From contig CAWBGK010000020.1 in NCBI GenBank assembly GCA_963788305.1, positions 186,001 through 250,000 of the forward strand: DNA of 64,000 bases. Direction: 5' to 3'. Below, in pieces: positions 26,805-36,561 of this stretch (positions are counted from its first letter, which is position 1; each line of letters starts with the position of its first letter). Under the pieces are notes generated by a model, which saw only the letters and a list, made by a program, of their open reading frames with translations, was not told where the DNA came from and made no database searches. This DNA is from UTCFX2 sp963788305 (GTDB lineage Bacteria; Chloroflexota; Anaerolineae; Anaerolineales; UBA4823). The translations under genes were made by a program, and so were the position numbers.

Positions 26805-27965
26805 ATGCAGAACTCGAGGCCACAGTGGTCGCCCCGGATCAAGCTGACCGTCACCCTCCTTCTTCTTGGCCTGGGTATCTTTCTGCTCTATTTATTCCGA
26901 GCCGCGATCGCTCCATTGATTCTCGCGGTCTTATTGGCATTCGTTCTCACTCCTTTATCAAATTGGATCCAAATCCGCCTGGCTTGCAGCCGTGCATTGG
27001 CGGGTCTGGCAGCCTACCTGATCTTGCTGCTGGTACTCATCGCGATCCCGCTGGTGATCATACCCCCATTGACCGCTCAATCAAGCGGACTGACATTAAA
27101 CATTCAACAATACATGTTCCAGATTGAAGCCTTGATGGGCAACACTTACCAGATTGCAGGCTACACGATTGATGTTGATCAAGCGATTGAACAGGTGATG
27201 GGCTCATTTCAAGGATTGATCGAGCCGGTTTTTGGTGGGACTCTCCGCTTCGCGATAGAAGCGATCTCTTCGTTGATCTGGATTGTGTTCATTGTCGTTG
27301 TGTCTTTCTACCTGGTTAAGGACGGCCCAAAACTGGCACGCTGGTTTGATAAAATAACCCCGCCAGCATATCAATCGGATATGCTCATCTTGCGTGAAGA
27401 GATTAACCTGGTATGGAACGCGTTCCTGCGCGGACAATTAACCCTCGCAATCCTTGTTTCGGTAATTTTCTCGATTGCATGCTTCATCCTTGGCTTGCCT
27501 TTTGCCTTGGTCATGGGAATCCTGGCCGGTCTGTTGGAATTCTTCCCGAGCATCGGGCATGGCATCTGGTTGACAGCGGCAGTTTTGCTTGCTCTTTTTT
27601 CAGGTTCAACGTGGCTCCCGCTCCCGAATTGGGCATTCGCACTGCTTATCATCGGATTGCACATTTTTTACCAACAGTTCGATCTGAATTACCTCATCCC
27701 CCGGATTGTTGGAAAGCGAGTGCACCTGCCGCCCCTCGTGGTAATCCTAGGCATCGTGACAGGTGCATTGGTTGCCGGAGTGCTGGGGGTGGTTCTGGCT
27801 GCGCCGTCCATTGCAACTGCTCGCATCCTGGGTAGATATATATATGCAAACCTGCTCGACCAGAATCCCTTCCCTGAAACGATTGTCGAATCCTTGCCGC
27901 CGCCAAATCCGCGCTGGTGGCGAATTGGATCACAAACGAAGACAGTGAATTACGATGAGGATTAG
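26805..27965 (+). CDS. AI-2E-family permease, first copy
   Basis: 386 residues with about eight membrane helices of the AI-2E/PerM (UPF0118) family: an N-terminal pair (LTVTLLLLGLGIFLLYLF and IAPLILAVLLAFVLTPLSNW), the central FRGQ-type NAFLRGQLTLAILVSVIF, and a C-terminal DLNYLIPRIVGKRVHLPPLVVI. Family members export small molecules (TqsA and autoinducer-2) or act as ion antiporters; the substrate here is unknown. A paralogue follows after 49 bp. The start is set by the -10 box 6 nt upstream. Confidence 0.85.
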   Translation: MQNSRPQWSPRIKLTVTLLLLGLGIFLLYLFRAAIAPLILAVLLAFVLTPLSNWIQIRLACSRALAGLAAYLILLLVLIAIPLVIIPPLTAQSSGLTLNIQQYMFQIEALMGNTYQIAGYTIDVDQAIEQVMGSFQGLIEPVFGGTLRFAIEAISSLIWIVFIVVVSFYLVKDGPKLARWFDKITPPAYQSDMLILREEINLVWNAFLRGQLTLAILVSVIFSIACFILGLPFALVMGILAGLLEFFPSIGHGIWLTAAVLLALFSGSTWLPLPNWAFALLIIGLHIFYQQFDLNYLIPRIVGKRVHLPPLVVILGIVTGALVAGVLGVVLAAPSIATARILGRYIYANLLDQNPFPETIVESLPPPNPRWWRIGSQTKTVNYDED

Positions 27966-28014
27966 CATCCTCTCTAGGATCATCCTTTAAAACTCGTAAG
28001 CGCAGCAAAGTCTG

Positions 28015-29235
28015 ATGGAAAACATCTCAACGCCACAACCGGAATCTCCTAAATGGGGTTCAACCACCAAGCTGATCGTGGGATTGGCTTTCGTCGCGCT
28101 GATCGCCGCGTTGCTGATCTATTTTCGCAATCTCATCGGACCCCTGCTGCTGGTTTTCATATTGACTTTTTTGCTCCAGCCGGTCGCCTCCTGGACCAGC
28201 CGGAACATCCGGATCAGCTGGCGATCAGCCGTAAACCTGATCTACCTGATCCTGGCCTTGATTCTGATTGGCCTGATCACAATCAGCGGTTTAGCCATCG
28301 TTCAACAGGCTCAAAGCCTGATTGCTTTCGTAAACAGCTTCATTAACTCGCTGCCCGAGCTCGTAAGCGATCTGTCAACGCGCAGTTTCAATATCGGTCC
28401 TTTCAATTTTGACTTCTCACAGCTTGACCTGACGTCCCTTACAAACCAGGTCTTAAATATTGTCCAGCCGCTGCTCGGTCAGGCAGGAACACTGCTGGGA
28501 AGATTAGCAACCAGTGCTGCGACTTTGTTAGGTTGGGGATTATTTATCTTGACTGTCTCTTACTTCATGCTTCATGAAGGCGGACAACTGCGCGAAAACT
28601 TCCTCAATATCAATATCCCTGGTTACAACACAGATATTTCTCTCCTTTTTCGGAAACTCTACATCACTTGGAATGCCTTCCTGCGTGGGCAATTCTTGAT
28701 TTCGTTGTTGGTAATCCTTTCATATTACATCCTGCTGACAATCCTGGGAACGAGATTGACGCTTGTGATTGCGATCATGGCCGGGCTGGCGCGGTTCATT
28801 CCCTGGATTGGGCCATTAATCACCTGGACAGTCACGGGTATCGTCGCTTTTTTCCAACTGAGCAATTATTTCGGTCTTTCGCCAGTCGCTTATGCTGTGC
28901 TTGTGATCATCTGCTGCATCTTGCTTGATCAAATCTTTGACAATATGGTCGTTCCTCGGATGATGGGACAGGCGCTGGGTCTCCATCCGGCAGCTGTGCT
29001 CGTCGCCGCATTGGTGTCTGCCCGGTTGATCGGCATCATCGGCCTGGTTGTGGCGGCTCCGATGCTGGCAACCATGATGATTGTTGGGCGATATGCAGGC
29101 AGGAAAATGTTTGACCTGCCCCCCTGGCCGCCAATTACTGAAGAGAGAATACTCCCTCCAGAAGTCCCCTGGGTTCGTATGCGCCGGCGGTTAATAGCCT
29201 TCTGGTCGCTTATCCAACAGAAAAGGCACTCATAA
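28015..29235 (+). CDS. AI-2E-family permease, second copy
   Basis: 406 residues with the same architecture as the upstream gene: TKLIVGLAFVALIAALLIYF near the start, WNAFLRGQFLISLLVILSYY in the middle, and DNMVVPRMMGQALGLHPAAV near the end. The two proteins clearly share motifs but are far from identical, so this is an old tandem duplication. It ends with a cytoplasmic Arg-rich tail. A hairpin terminator follows at 29239-29259. It is convergent with dnaA. Confidence 0.85.
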   Translation: MENISTPQPESPKWGSTTKLIVGLAFVALIAALLIYFRNLIGPLLLVFILTFLLQPVASWTSRNIRISWRSAVNLIYLILALILIGLITISGLAIVQQAQSLIAFVNSFINSLPELVSDLSTRSFNIGPFNFDFSQLDLTSLTNQVLNIVQPLLGQAGTLLGRLATSAATLLGWGLFILTVSYFMLHEGGQLRENFLNINIPGYNTDISLLFRKLYITWNAFLRGQFLISLLVILSYYILLTILGTRLTLVIAIMAGLARFIPWIGPLITWTVTGIVAFFQLSNYFGLSPVAYAVLVIICCILLDQIFDNMVVPRMMGQALGLHPAAVLVAALVSARLIGIIGLVVAAPMLATMMIVGRYAGRKMFDLPPWPPITEERILPPEVPWVRMRRRLIAFWSLIQQKRHS

Positions 29236-29238
29236 AAA

Positions 29239-29259
29239 GAGCGGGTGATGTGCCCGCTC
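29239..29259. terminator. Terminator between AI-2E permease and dnaA
   Basis: A 7-bp GC-rich stem (GAGCGGG with CCCGCTC) and 7-nt loop. On the minus strand it is followed by TTTTTATGAG, a good terminator for dnaA; on the plus strand by GATTCTT, so it may also stop the permease transcript. Confidence 0.6.
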
Positions 29260-29294
29260 GATTCTTCGATAAATTGCGTCTAAAACTTGGTCTT

Positions 29295-30638
29295 TCAAGT
29301 CGGCGTCGGTGCAGCTGCACCATAAAGTTTTTCTATGATTTCGAGCACTTTTCGCTTGAAGCGGTCGTCCTGTTCCAGCATCCCGGTAATTTTTTCACAA
29401 GCATACATAACCGTCGTATGGTCCCGGCCGCCAAGTGCATCGCCAATCTGCGGTAAGGATACATTCGCTTCCTCTCGGAGCAGGTACATTGCTACCTGGC
29501 GCGGCAGCGCAACCTGGCGCGTTCGATCACGGCTCAATAACTGGTCAACGGTCATCCCAAACGCTTCGGCAACTTTACGGATCACTTCTTGAGGCTTGAC
29601 GTCTGTACGTCGTGGAAGCAGATCGCCCAAAGCAGTCTCGACAAGCTGGGGCGTGACGGGTAGCCCGCTTAAGTCTGCAAATGCGGCTACCCTCGTTAAA
29701 GCTCCTTCAAGCTCCCGGATGTTCGATTGCACCCGCCTGGCAATCAGCTCTATCAATTCGTCAGGGACAGAGCACCCCAATCTTTCGGATTTGGAACGCA
29801 AGATCGCGATCCTCGTCTCAAGGTCGGGAGGTTGGATATCCGCTGCCAGCCCCCATTCAAAACGTGAACACAACCGCTCTTCAAGCGTGACAAGCGCTTT
29901 TGGTGGACGATCGGAGGAAATAATGATTTGTTTATCCTGACCGTGAAGCGTATTGAATGTATGGAAGAATTCTTCCTGGGTCGATTCTTTACCAGCGATA
30001 AATTGGATGTCATCCACTAACAACACATCCATGCTGCGATATTTTTCACGGAAAGCCTGGGTTGTGTGCGCACGGATGGCATTGATCAGATCATTCGTAA
30101 ATACTTCCGAAGAGACATAGAGGACCTGCAATCCTCGCCGGTGACAAAGATTACCAATCGCATGGAGAAGATGAGTCTTTCCCAGTCCCACCCCACCATA
30201 CAGGAATAATGGATTATATGCCTGGGCTGGCCTTTCGGCGACTGCCATCGAAGCAGCGTGGGCCAGCCTGTTACTTGGGCCGACCACAAAGTTATGGAAA
30301 GAATAGCGACTGTTAAAACTTGTATTTGTCTGCTGGCTTTCGGGTTCATCTATTTCTGGAAGAGGCATTGCTTCATTAGTCCGACCTTCGCAATTCTGCC
30401 AGACGACAAATCGCACCTCAACCGTCAGGTTCATCATCCCAGTAAGCAGGCGAGTTACTGTGCTGGATAAACGGCTCTGCAGCCAATCACGCGCATATGC
30501 ATTCGGGATCCCGATAATGAAACTGCCATCCTCATAGCTGATAAGCTCAGCATCGCGGACCCAGGTATCAAATGCAGATTTTGGCATTTCGGTCTGGAGC
30601 TGACCGCGTACAGCCTGCCAGGCCTGTTGCGCATTCAT
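29295..30638 (-). CDS. dnaA: Chromosomal replication initiator DnaA
   Basis: 447 residues, a normal length. N-terminal domain I (AWQAVRGQLQTEMPKSAFDTW), a Gln/Asn-rich linker, the AAA+ domain with Walker A FLYGGVGLGKTHLLHAIGN (about 150) and Walker B DVLLVDDIQFIAGKE, then the DNA-binding domain IV with the DnaA signature (IGDALGGRDHTTVMYACEKI, about residue 400). It unwinds the replication origin. AGGAGG before the ATG is a strong ribosome binding site. The usual neighbour dnaN is absent; the gene stands alone, divergent from dnaK, with a 690-bp gap upstream. The gene is intact, unlike many others here. Confidence 0.97.
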   Translation of the reverse strand: MNAQQAWQAVRGQLQTEMPKSAFDTWVRDAELISYEDGSFIIGIPNAYARDWLQSRLSSTVTRLLTGMMNLTVEVRFVVWQNCEGRTNEAMPLPEIDEPESQQTNTSFNSRYSFHNFVVGPSNRLAHAASMAVAERPAQAYNPLFLYGGVGLGKTHLLHAIGNLCHRRGLQVLYVSSEVFTNDLINAIRAHTTQAFREKYRSMDVLLVDDIQFIAGKESTQEEFFHTFNTLHGQDKQIIISSDRPPKALVTLEERLCSRFEWGLAADIQPPDLETRIAILRSKSERLGCSVPDELIELIARRVQSNIRELEGALTRVAAFADLSGLPVTPQLVETALGDLLPRRTDVKPQEVIRKVAEAFGMTVDQLLSRDRTRQVALPRQVAMYLLREEANVSLPQIGDALGGRDHTTVMYACEKITGMLEQDDRFKRKVLEIIEKLYGAAAPTPT

Positions 30639-31328
30639 AACAAATCCTCCAGAAATTAAGATAATCTCACACCATGATGCAGAAAAACGACCAGTAAAAT
30701 GAATAATTAAACAACCTGCCGCAATTTATGGTAGGGTGTCAGCCTGATAATTCGGTTGACTGATCAATTCTGTGTGAATAGCCTGGCCTCGCTCGTCGAC
30801 CCAGCCATGCGTATTCTAGCAGATAAGCCTTGACTTTAGCAATACATAAACCCTACGCCCGCCTAAAAATAAACAATACTTTAAGGTTAAGGAATGTTAA
30901 AGGATTTCTCATCGTCTCAACACTATTCGGCGCATAGTAAAAATTAAATTGTCTACCCAAGGAAAGGATGGTTATGTATTAATACCCCCATATATGGCTT
31001 TCTTCGGTCAAAAGAAGGGGTTATCCCCAAAAAGAACCGGCCCTAATCTTAAATATTTCCAGTGCCAGACTTTCGTTGCTGCTGAATTGTGAAGCTCCAT
31101 CAACCTCGCTTCCCGGTTGAAAATTTACGCACCCTAAAATCCAGCTGCAGACTGGGTTTAGATCAATTCGAAAGATGTTGATATTATTCCTACACACCGT
31201 TAATGTTTATCTTTCAGTGAAATTGTATTCTTAAACAGGTATAGAACAAGAAAACAAATCCTGTATTCATTGAACCGATAACTGATCGGGAGATATGAAC
31301 CGGGATGCATATGAAGGAGCAAAAGGAA
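30639..31328. other. Long dnaA-dnaK intergenic region, possible replication origin
   Basis: 690 bp with no gene, between divergent dnaA and dnaK. It is visibly AT-richer than the surroundings (for example 30691-30710 and 30938-30950). Two 9-mers are one mismatch from the DnaA box TTATNCACA: TTATCCCCA at 31021-31029, and CTATTCACA on the minus strand at 30773-30781. No cluster of perfect boxes is seen. A position next to dnaA is common for origins, but the evidence here is thin. No CIRCE heat-shock operator (TTAGCACTC-N9-GAGTGCTAA) was seen before dnaK. Confidence 0.3.
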
Positions 31329-33240
31329 ATGATGGCGAAAATTATTGGTATTGACCTGGGCACCACAAACAGTGTTGTGGCCGTGATGGAAGGCGGAGAT
31401 CCTACTGTGATCCCAACGGCAGAAGGATCGCGCCTGCTGCCATCTGTGGTCGGCTTTAATAAAAGCGGTGAACGGCTTGTCGGTCAAACGGCAAAGCGCC
31501 AGGCTGTAGTGAACCCCGAAAACACGGTCTATTCCATAAAAAGGTTCATGGGTCGGCATCTTAACGAAGTTGAAGCCGAACGCGAGACTGTACCCTTTCA
31601 AATACTGGCAGGGCCGTCCGGCGATGCAAGAGTCAAGGTTCCGATTCAACAATCGCGAGTATAGCCCGCAAGAAATCTCAGCAATGATCCTGTCCAAACT
31701 CAAAGCAGATGCTGAGGCCTACCTGGGCGAACCGGTGAATAAGGCTGTCATCACAGTTCCGGCATATTTCAACGATAGCCAGAGACAGGCCACAAAAGAT
31801 GCGGGTAAAATCGCCGGACTGGATGTGCTGCGGATCATCAATGAGCCAACGGCTGCTGCTCTGGCTTACGGTCTAGACAAGCAGGATAATCAAACCATCC
31901 TCGTATTTGACCTGGGTGGCGGCACTTTCGATGTAAGCGTCCTGGAAGTTGGTGAGGGAGTCATCGAGGTCAAGGCAACAAACGGAGATACGCATCTGGG
32001 CGGTGATGATTGGGATCAGATACTGGTCCATTTCTTCTCTGAAGAATTCATGAAAGAATACGGGATCGACCTGCGAAACGATCGCCAGGCCCTCCAGCGT
32101 CTAAGGGAAGCGGCCGAAAAAGCAAAGATCGAGCTTTCAAGCATGCTGGAGACCGAAATCAATCTGCCCTACATCACAGCCGATGCCGCGGGACCAAAGC
32201 ATCTTCAGATCAAGCTGACTCGATCGAAATTCGAACAGCTCACTGAAAATCTTGTCAGACGGCTGCGCTTGCCTTTTGAATCCGCTCTTCGAGATTCCGG
32301 GTTAACAGCAAAAGAAATTCATGAGGTTGTGCTTGTCGGCGGCTCCAGCCGGATGCCGATGGTTCAGGACCTTGTGCGTTCTCTAATCGGCAAAGAACCG
32401 CATAAGGGCGTGAACCCCGATGAAGTCGTTGCGGTCGGCGCTGCGATCCAGGCTGGAGTACTGGGCGGCGAAGTAAAGGACGTTTTGCTTCTCGATGTGA
32501 CACCGCTTTCCTTGGGTTTGGAGACCCTGGGTGGCGTTATGACCGCGCTGATTGAGCGCAACACAACGATTCCGGTGAAAAAATCGGAGGTTTTCTCCAC
32601 CGCCGAAGACAACCAGACAGCAGTGGACATCCACATCTTACAGGGCGAACGCCAGATGGCTGTTGATAATATGAGCCTTGGACGCTTTCGGCTCGAAGGG
32701 ATCCCCGGTGCAATGCGCGGTATGCCGCAGATCGAAGTGACTTTCGATATCGATTCGAACGGCATCTTGAACGTCTCTGCTCGCGACCGGGCGACCAATA
32801 AAGAACAGAAAGTCACGATTACCGCTTCGACTAACTTGAGCAAAGATGAAATCGATCGCATGGTCCAACAAAGCCACCTGCATGAAGCCGAAGACCGCAA
32901 GCGCCGCGAACTCGTAGAAACGAAGAACATAGCAGACACGCTGATTTATCAGACCCAGAAGGCCCTAACTGAGCTGAGTGTAAAAGTTCCCGAGTATGAG
33001 CGCCAGGACATCCAGCGTAAAATCGAAGCCCTGGCTGAAGCGATGAAGACTGAGCAGATTGAGCAGATTAAGCGCCTCAGCAATGAGCTCCAAAATGCCT
33101 TCGGCGCGCTCACGCAGCAAATCTCCGCCCAGGGACAGCCTGAAACTGGTAGGCCGGGTGGAAATGGAAACGGAAGGTCATACAGCAGCGGTATGGAAAA
33201 TGAAGGCGAGGTCATCGAAGGGGAGTTCTCCCAATCTTAG
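31329..33240 (+). CDS. dnaK: Chaperone DnaK (one apparent frameshift)
   Basis: About 637 residues of Hsp70. The first frame (to about 31641) has AKIIGIDLGTTNSVVAVMEGG and the second continues from NNREYSPQEISAMILSKLK through the ATPase signatures ILVFDLGGGTFDVSVLEVG and VVLVGGSSRMPMVQDLV, the peptide-binding domain (LSLGLETLGGVMTALIERNT) and the C-terminal lid, ending NGRSYSSGMENEGEVIEGEF. One extra C in GTTCCG near 31641 explains the break. DnaK is a single-copy-type essential chaperone, so error is far likelier than loss. GGAG at 31316-31319 points to a start at 31329 or 31332. dnaJ and grpE are not adjacent. Confidence 0.94.
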
Positions 33241-33265
33241 CTGGAGAAATTTTCAAGTCCTATCA

Positions 33266-33326
33266 GGACGCAGCGGAAGGTCCATCGAGTCAGCCAAGGC
33301 AGTTATCCGCTGCGTCCATTTATTTA
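33266..33326 (+). terminator. Hairpin after dnaK
   Basis: A perfect 12-bp inverted repeat (33266-33277 with 33306-33317, arm GGACGCAGCGGA) with a 28-nt loop, followed by ATTTATTTAAG. Probable terminator of dnaK, although the loop is long and the T run weak. Confidence 0.5.
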
Positions 33327-33437
33327 AGACCCATAACATCTTTATATTGCCTTTCTCGAAGCACTATTAGGTATAATCGGCTTAATTATTGCATCTTAAA
33401 GATGGCAATCAAGATCCCTGAAATACAGGCTCATTGA

Positions 33438-33848
33438 ATGGTCGATAAGAAATCTCCTTCACCTCCTGTTCGTGCTTTTATCCTCACCTCTTTGGTTCTC
33501 ATCTTGCTTGGATGGGGAGGGTTATTCGCGACTGTAAATTACACCGAACCAAGCGGCGGAACGCGCTGGGCTTTCTTCTTCTTTGCCGTGTTGGGTCTGA
33601 CAGGTCTAGTACTCCCGGCGGTAGCATTTCTAAACAGGCGCTTCCCTTCCACACCAGCTCCATCTCAAGGTGTGATCCTGCGCCAGGCTGTATGGCTCGG
33701 CATCTATCTTCCCACATTGGCGTGGCTGCGGATTGGCCGGGTGCTCAATCTGTCTATGGCGTTGCTGCTGGCGGCTGGTCTGATCTTGATTGAATGGCTG
33801 CTCCGACTGCGCGAGCGCAGCCAATGGAAACCAGAGCAAGGTGCCTGA
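33438..33848 (+). CDS. Small four-helix membrane protein of unknown function
   Basis: 136 residues with four hydrophobic segments: AFILTSLVLILLGWGGLF, WAFFFFAVLGLTGLVLPAV, AVWLGIYLPTLAWLRIG and LSMALLLAAGLILIEWLL. A short polar N-terminus and a charged C-terminal tail (RLRERSQWKPEQGA) flank them. No family recognised. A TATAAT at about 33371-33376 may be its promoter, giving a leader of roughly 55 nt. selA follows after 28 bp on the same strand. Confidence 0.65.
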   Translation: MVDKKSPSPPVRAFILTSLVLILLGWGGLFATVNYTEPSGGTRWAFFFFAVLGLTGLVLPAVAFLNRRFPSTPAPSQGVILRQAVWLGIYLPTLAWLRIGRVLNLSMALLLAAGLILIEWLLRLRERSQWKPEQGA

Positions 33849-33876
33849 TCTCAGACAGTAGATTACTTCCCATCGA

Positions 33877-35226
33877 ATGAACAGCCTTCGAAACCTCCCT
33901 TCCGTCGAGGCAATTCTTCAATCCAAAGAAGCCCAGATATGGATAAAGGGCTTTGGGCGTCCTTTGACAGTTGAGGCGGTCCGAGACGCCCTGGAGCAGG
34001 CTCGGGAAATCTATCGAAAACAAGACCATTTACCCGACCGCAATAAGATCTATCAATCTGTTGAGACGCTCCTTAAAGATTGGACTTTGCCAACGCTCCA
34101 ACCTGTGATCAATGCTTCCGGGGTTGTACTGCACACCAACCTCGGCCGGGCTCCGCTCAGCCTCGCTGCTCTTGACGCTCTGCAAGCTGTCTCCCTGGGG
34201 TATTCGAATCTGGAATATGACCTGAAGACCGGTAAACGCGGTTCACGCCTGGTCCATGCTGAAGCGCTGCTGCAGCATATCACCGGAGTTGAAGCTGCCA
34301 TGGTTGTGAATAATAATGCCGCAGCCATCCTGCTTGTGCTCAGTGCCCTTGCCAGGCGCAGATCTGTAGTGATTGCGCGCTCGCAGCTGGTTGAGATTGG
34401 CGGCGGTTTCCGCATCCCAGACGTGCTGAAGCAATCTGGGGCGCGCCTCCTCGAGATAGGCACCACAAACCGGGTTCATCTCAGCGATTTTGAGACGGCT
34501 TTGGAAGAATCGCCGGCTTTGATCCTGCGCGCCCACCGCAGCAATTTCCGGATTGTCGGTTTCACTAGCGAGCCAGAGCTCGCTGAGATATCTGCCCTGG
34601 CTCACCAGTCCGATGTCGCCGTGGTTGATGACCTGGGATCCGGCTCGCTGCTCGACACTGCCCGCTTCGGTCTTGGTCACGAACCGACGGTCCAGGAATC
34701 GCTTGCTGCCGGCGCCGATCTGGTCTGTTTTTCTGGCGATAAACTGCTTGGCGGACCGCAGGCGGGCATTATCATCGGGCGAAGCAGCCTGATTGCTAAG
34801 CTAAAAAAACACCCTCTCGCCCGGGCGATCCGCGCCGACAAACTCTGCCTGGCCGCGCTGTCGGCTACGTTGATCCACTATCTGAAGGATGAAGCCGAGC
34901 GTGAGATCCCGATCTGGCAGATGATTTCTTCTCGCCCGGAGCAGATTCTCCTGCGGGCTCAGTCCTGGGCAGACCACCTGGGCTTCGGACAGGTCATCCC
35001 AGGATTGTCCACCATCGGCGGCGGCAGTCTGCCAGAAGAGACACTACCCACCTTCCTTTTTGCAATCCCTTCCGCAAACCCGGATCGAGCCCTGGCAGAG
35101 ATGCGACTGTCCAGCCCGCCAGTTATCGCGCGCCTTGAAAAGGATTGCATATTACTTGATCCGCGTACCGTCCTCCCCAACCAGGATGGCGCCTTGCTTT
35201 CCACCCTCAATCGACTTCTGGGGTAA
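33877..35226 (+). CDS. selA: L-seryl-tRNA(Sec) selenium transferase
   Basis: 449 residues, normal for SelA, the PLP enzyme that turns seryl-tRNA(Sec) into selenocysteyl-tRNA(Sec). Recognisable parts are the N-terminal domain (RNLPSVEAILQSKE), VINASGVVLHTNLGRAPLS, the AMVVNNNAAAILLVLSAL segment, and the PLP-lysine motif CFSGDKLLGGPQAGIIIG (about residue 286). Its presence implies that the organism uses UGA-encoded selenocysteine. selB, selD and tRNA(Sec) are not in the window, and no in-frame UGA was needed to explain any gene here. The gene is intact. Confidence 0.94.
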   Translation: MNSLRNLPSVEAILQSKEAQIWIKGFGRPLTVEAVRDALEQAREIYRKQDHLPDRNKIYQSVETLLKDWTLPTLQPVINASGVVLHTNLGRAPLSLAALDALQAVSLGYSNLEYDLKTGKRGSRLVHAEALLQHITGVEAAMVVNNNAAAILLVLSALARRRSVVIARSQLVEIGGGFRIPDVLKQSGARLLEIGTTNRVHLSDFETALEESPALILRAHRSNFRIVGFTSEPELAEISALAHQSDVAVVDDLGSGSLLDTARFGLGHEPTVQESLAAGADLVCFSGDKLLGGPQAGIIIGRSSLIAKLKKHPLARAIRADKLCLAALSATLIHYLKDEAEREIPIWQMISSRPEQILLRAQSWADHLGFGQVIPGLSTIGGGSLPEETLPTFLFAIPSANPDRALAEMRLSSPPVIARLEKDCILLDPRTVLPNQDGALLSTLNRLLG

Positions 35227-35321
35227 AATTGAACTCCTGATTCTGAATCATTCACGCTTTTGTGCCTGGAATTTGTTCAAATTGAACACAGCAGCCTGCT
35301 GCTGGATATTGGATGGGATAA

Positions 35322-36561
35322 ATGAAATCTGACATCGATTCTCTCATGCAAGCCCGCAACCTGGATGCGATCCTGGTGGTCGGTCCATGCCAGCATAATC
35401 CGGCGATGGTCTATTTCACCGGAATCCATCACCTGACTTATGCGGACTTGATAAAGAAGCGCGGCGAACCGCCAATCCTGTTCCATTATCCAATGGAGCG
35501 CGATGAAGCCGCTCGGACCGGATTAGCCACCCGAACAATCGATCGAACCCAGGTTGAACAGCTGGTCAAGGAGTTGTATGGAAATATGCCAGCAGCGCAT
35601 GGGCGTGTATTATCAGCGCCTTTTGATCGACTTGGGTCTTTCAAGTGGTCGAGTGGCGGTTTATGGGACAAGCGACGTTGGGCGTACCTACGCGGTTTTT
35701 TCTGAAATCCAGAGGCTAATGCCCGAAATTGAGCTGGTTGGTGAGTTGGATCGTACGACAATCCTGGCTGCAATGGCGACTAAAGACACGGATGAGGTTG
35801 AGCGCATCCGCGGCATCGGCAGGATCGCTACCGGCGTCATCGGAAAGGTCGCTCAATACATCTCCTCGCATGGGACACGCGCTGAGCTTGTGGTTAAACC
35901 AGACGGAGCACCATTAACGATCGGCGATGTCAAGAACCAGATCAACCTGTGGCTGGCAGAAGCAGGAGCTGAAAACCCTGAAGGCACAATTTTTGCGATG
36001 GGTTATGATGCTGGAGTTCCGCACAGCTCTGGGAATTCAGCGGATGCGCTTCAGCTGGGGAAGACGATCGTCTTCGATTTCTTTCCTCGCGAAGCCGGCG
36101 GTGGATATTTCTACGACATCACTCGCACCTGGTGCCTGGGTTATGCCCCAGACGAGGCCCAGGCGCTCTATGAAGATGTGCTTCATGTCTACCAAGAAGT
36201 TCGCCGCGAGCTTCACCTGGGAGCTTTTTGCCGCGATTATCAGAACCTCGCCTGCGATCTTTTTGAAGCGCAAGGTCATGCTACGCTTCGCAGTGACCCA
36301 ACCACCACCGACGGCTACTGTCACAGCCTGGGACATGGAGTGGGATTAAACATCCACGAGATGCCGGCGTTTCGTGCCCTCGCCTCGGATGAGGAAATCC
36401 TGGCTCCTGGCGTCGTGATCACTGTCGAGCCCGGTCTGTATTATCCAAATCGAGGGCTGGGGATGCGATTGGAAGACACGATCTGGACCCGTCCTGACGG
36501 CGTATTTGAGACATTAGCAGATTATCCACTCGACCTGATTTTACCCATGAAACACACGTGA
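35322..36561 (+). CDS. M24-family Xaa-Pro peptidase (one apparent frameshift)
   Basis: About 413 residues. The first frame carries the creatinase-like N-terminal domain (MVYFTGIHHLTYADLIKKRG); the second, from about 35586, carries the pita-bread catalytic domain with the metal ligands in VFDFFPREAGGGYFYDITRTW region (two Asp), SLGHGVGLNIHE (His), VITVEPGLYYP (Glu) and GMRLEDTIW (Glu). Such enzymes cleave dipeptides or peptides before proline. The break after KELYGNM fits one inserted base. The stop overlaps the GTG proposed for tsaD by four bases, so the two are probably translated from the same message. Confidence 0.85.

Noticed and set aside
33877..35226. Alternative identification of selA as a generic PLP aminotransferase
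   Set aside because: Length, VINASGVVLHTNLGRAPLS and the FSGDKLLGGPQAG lysine motif are specific to SelA.
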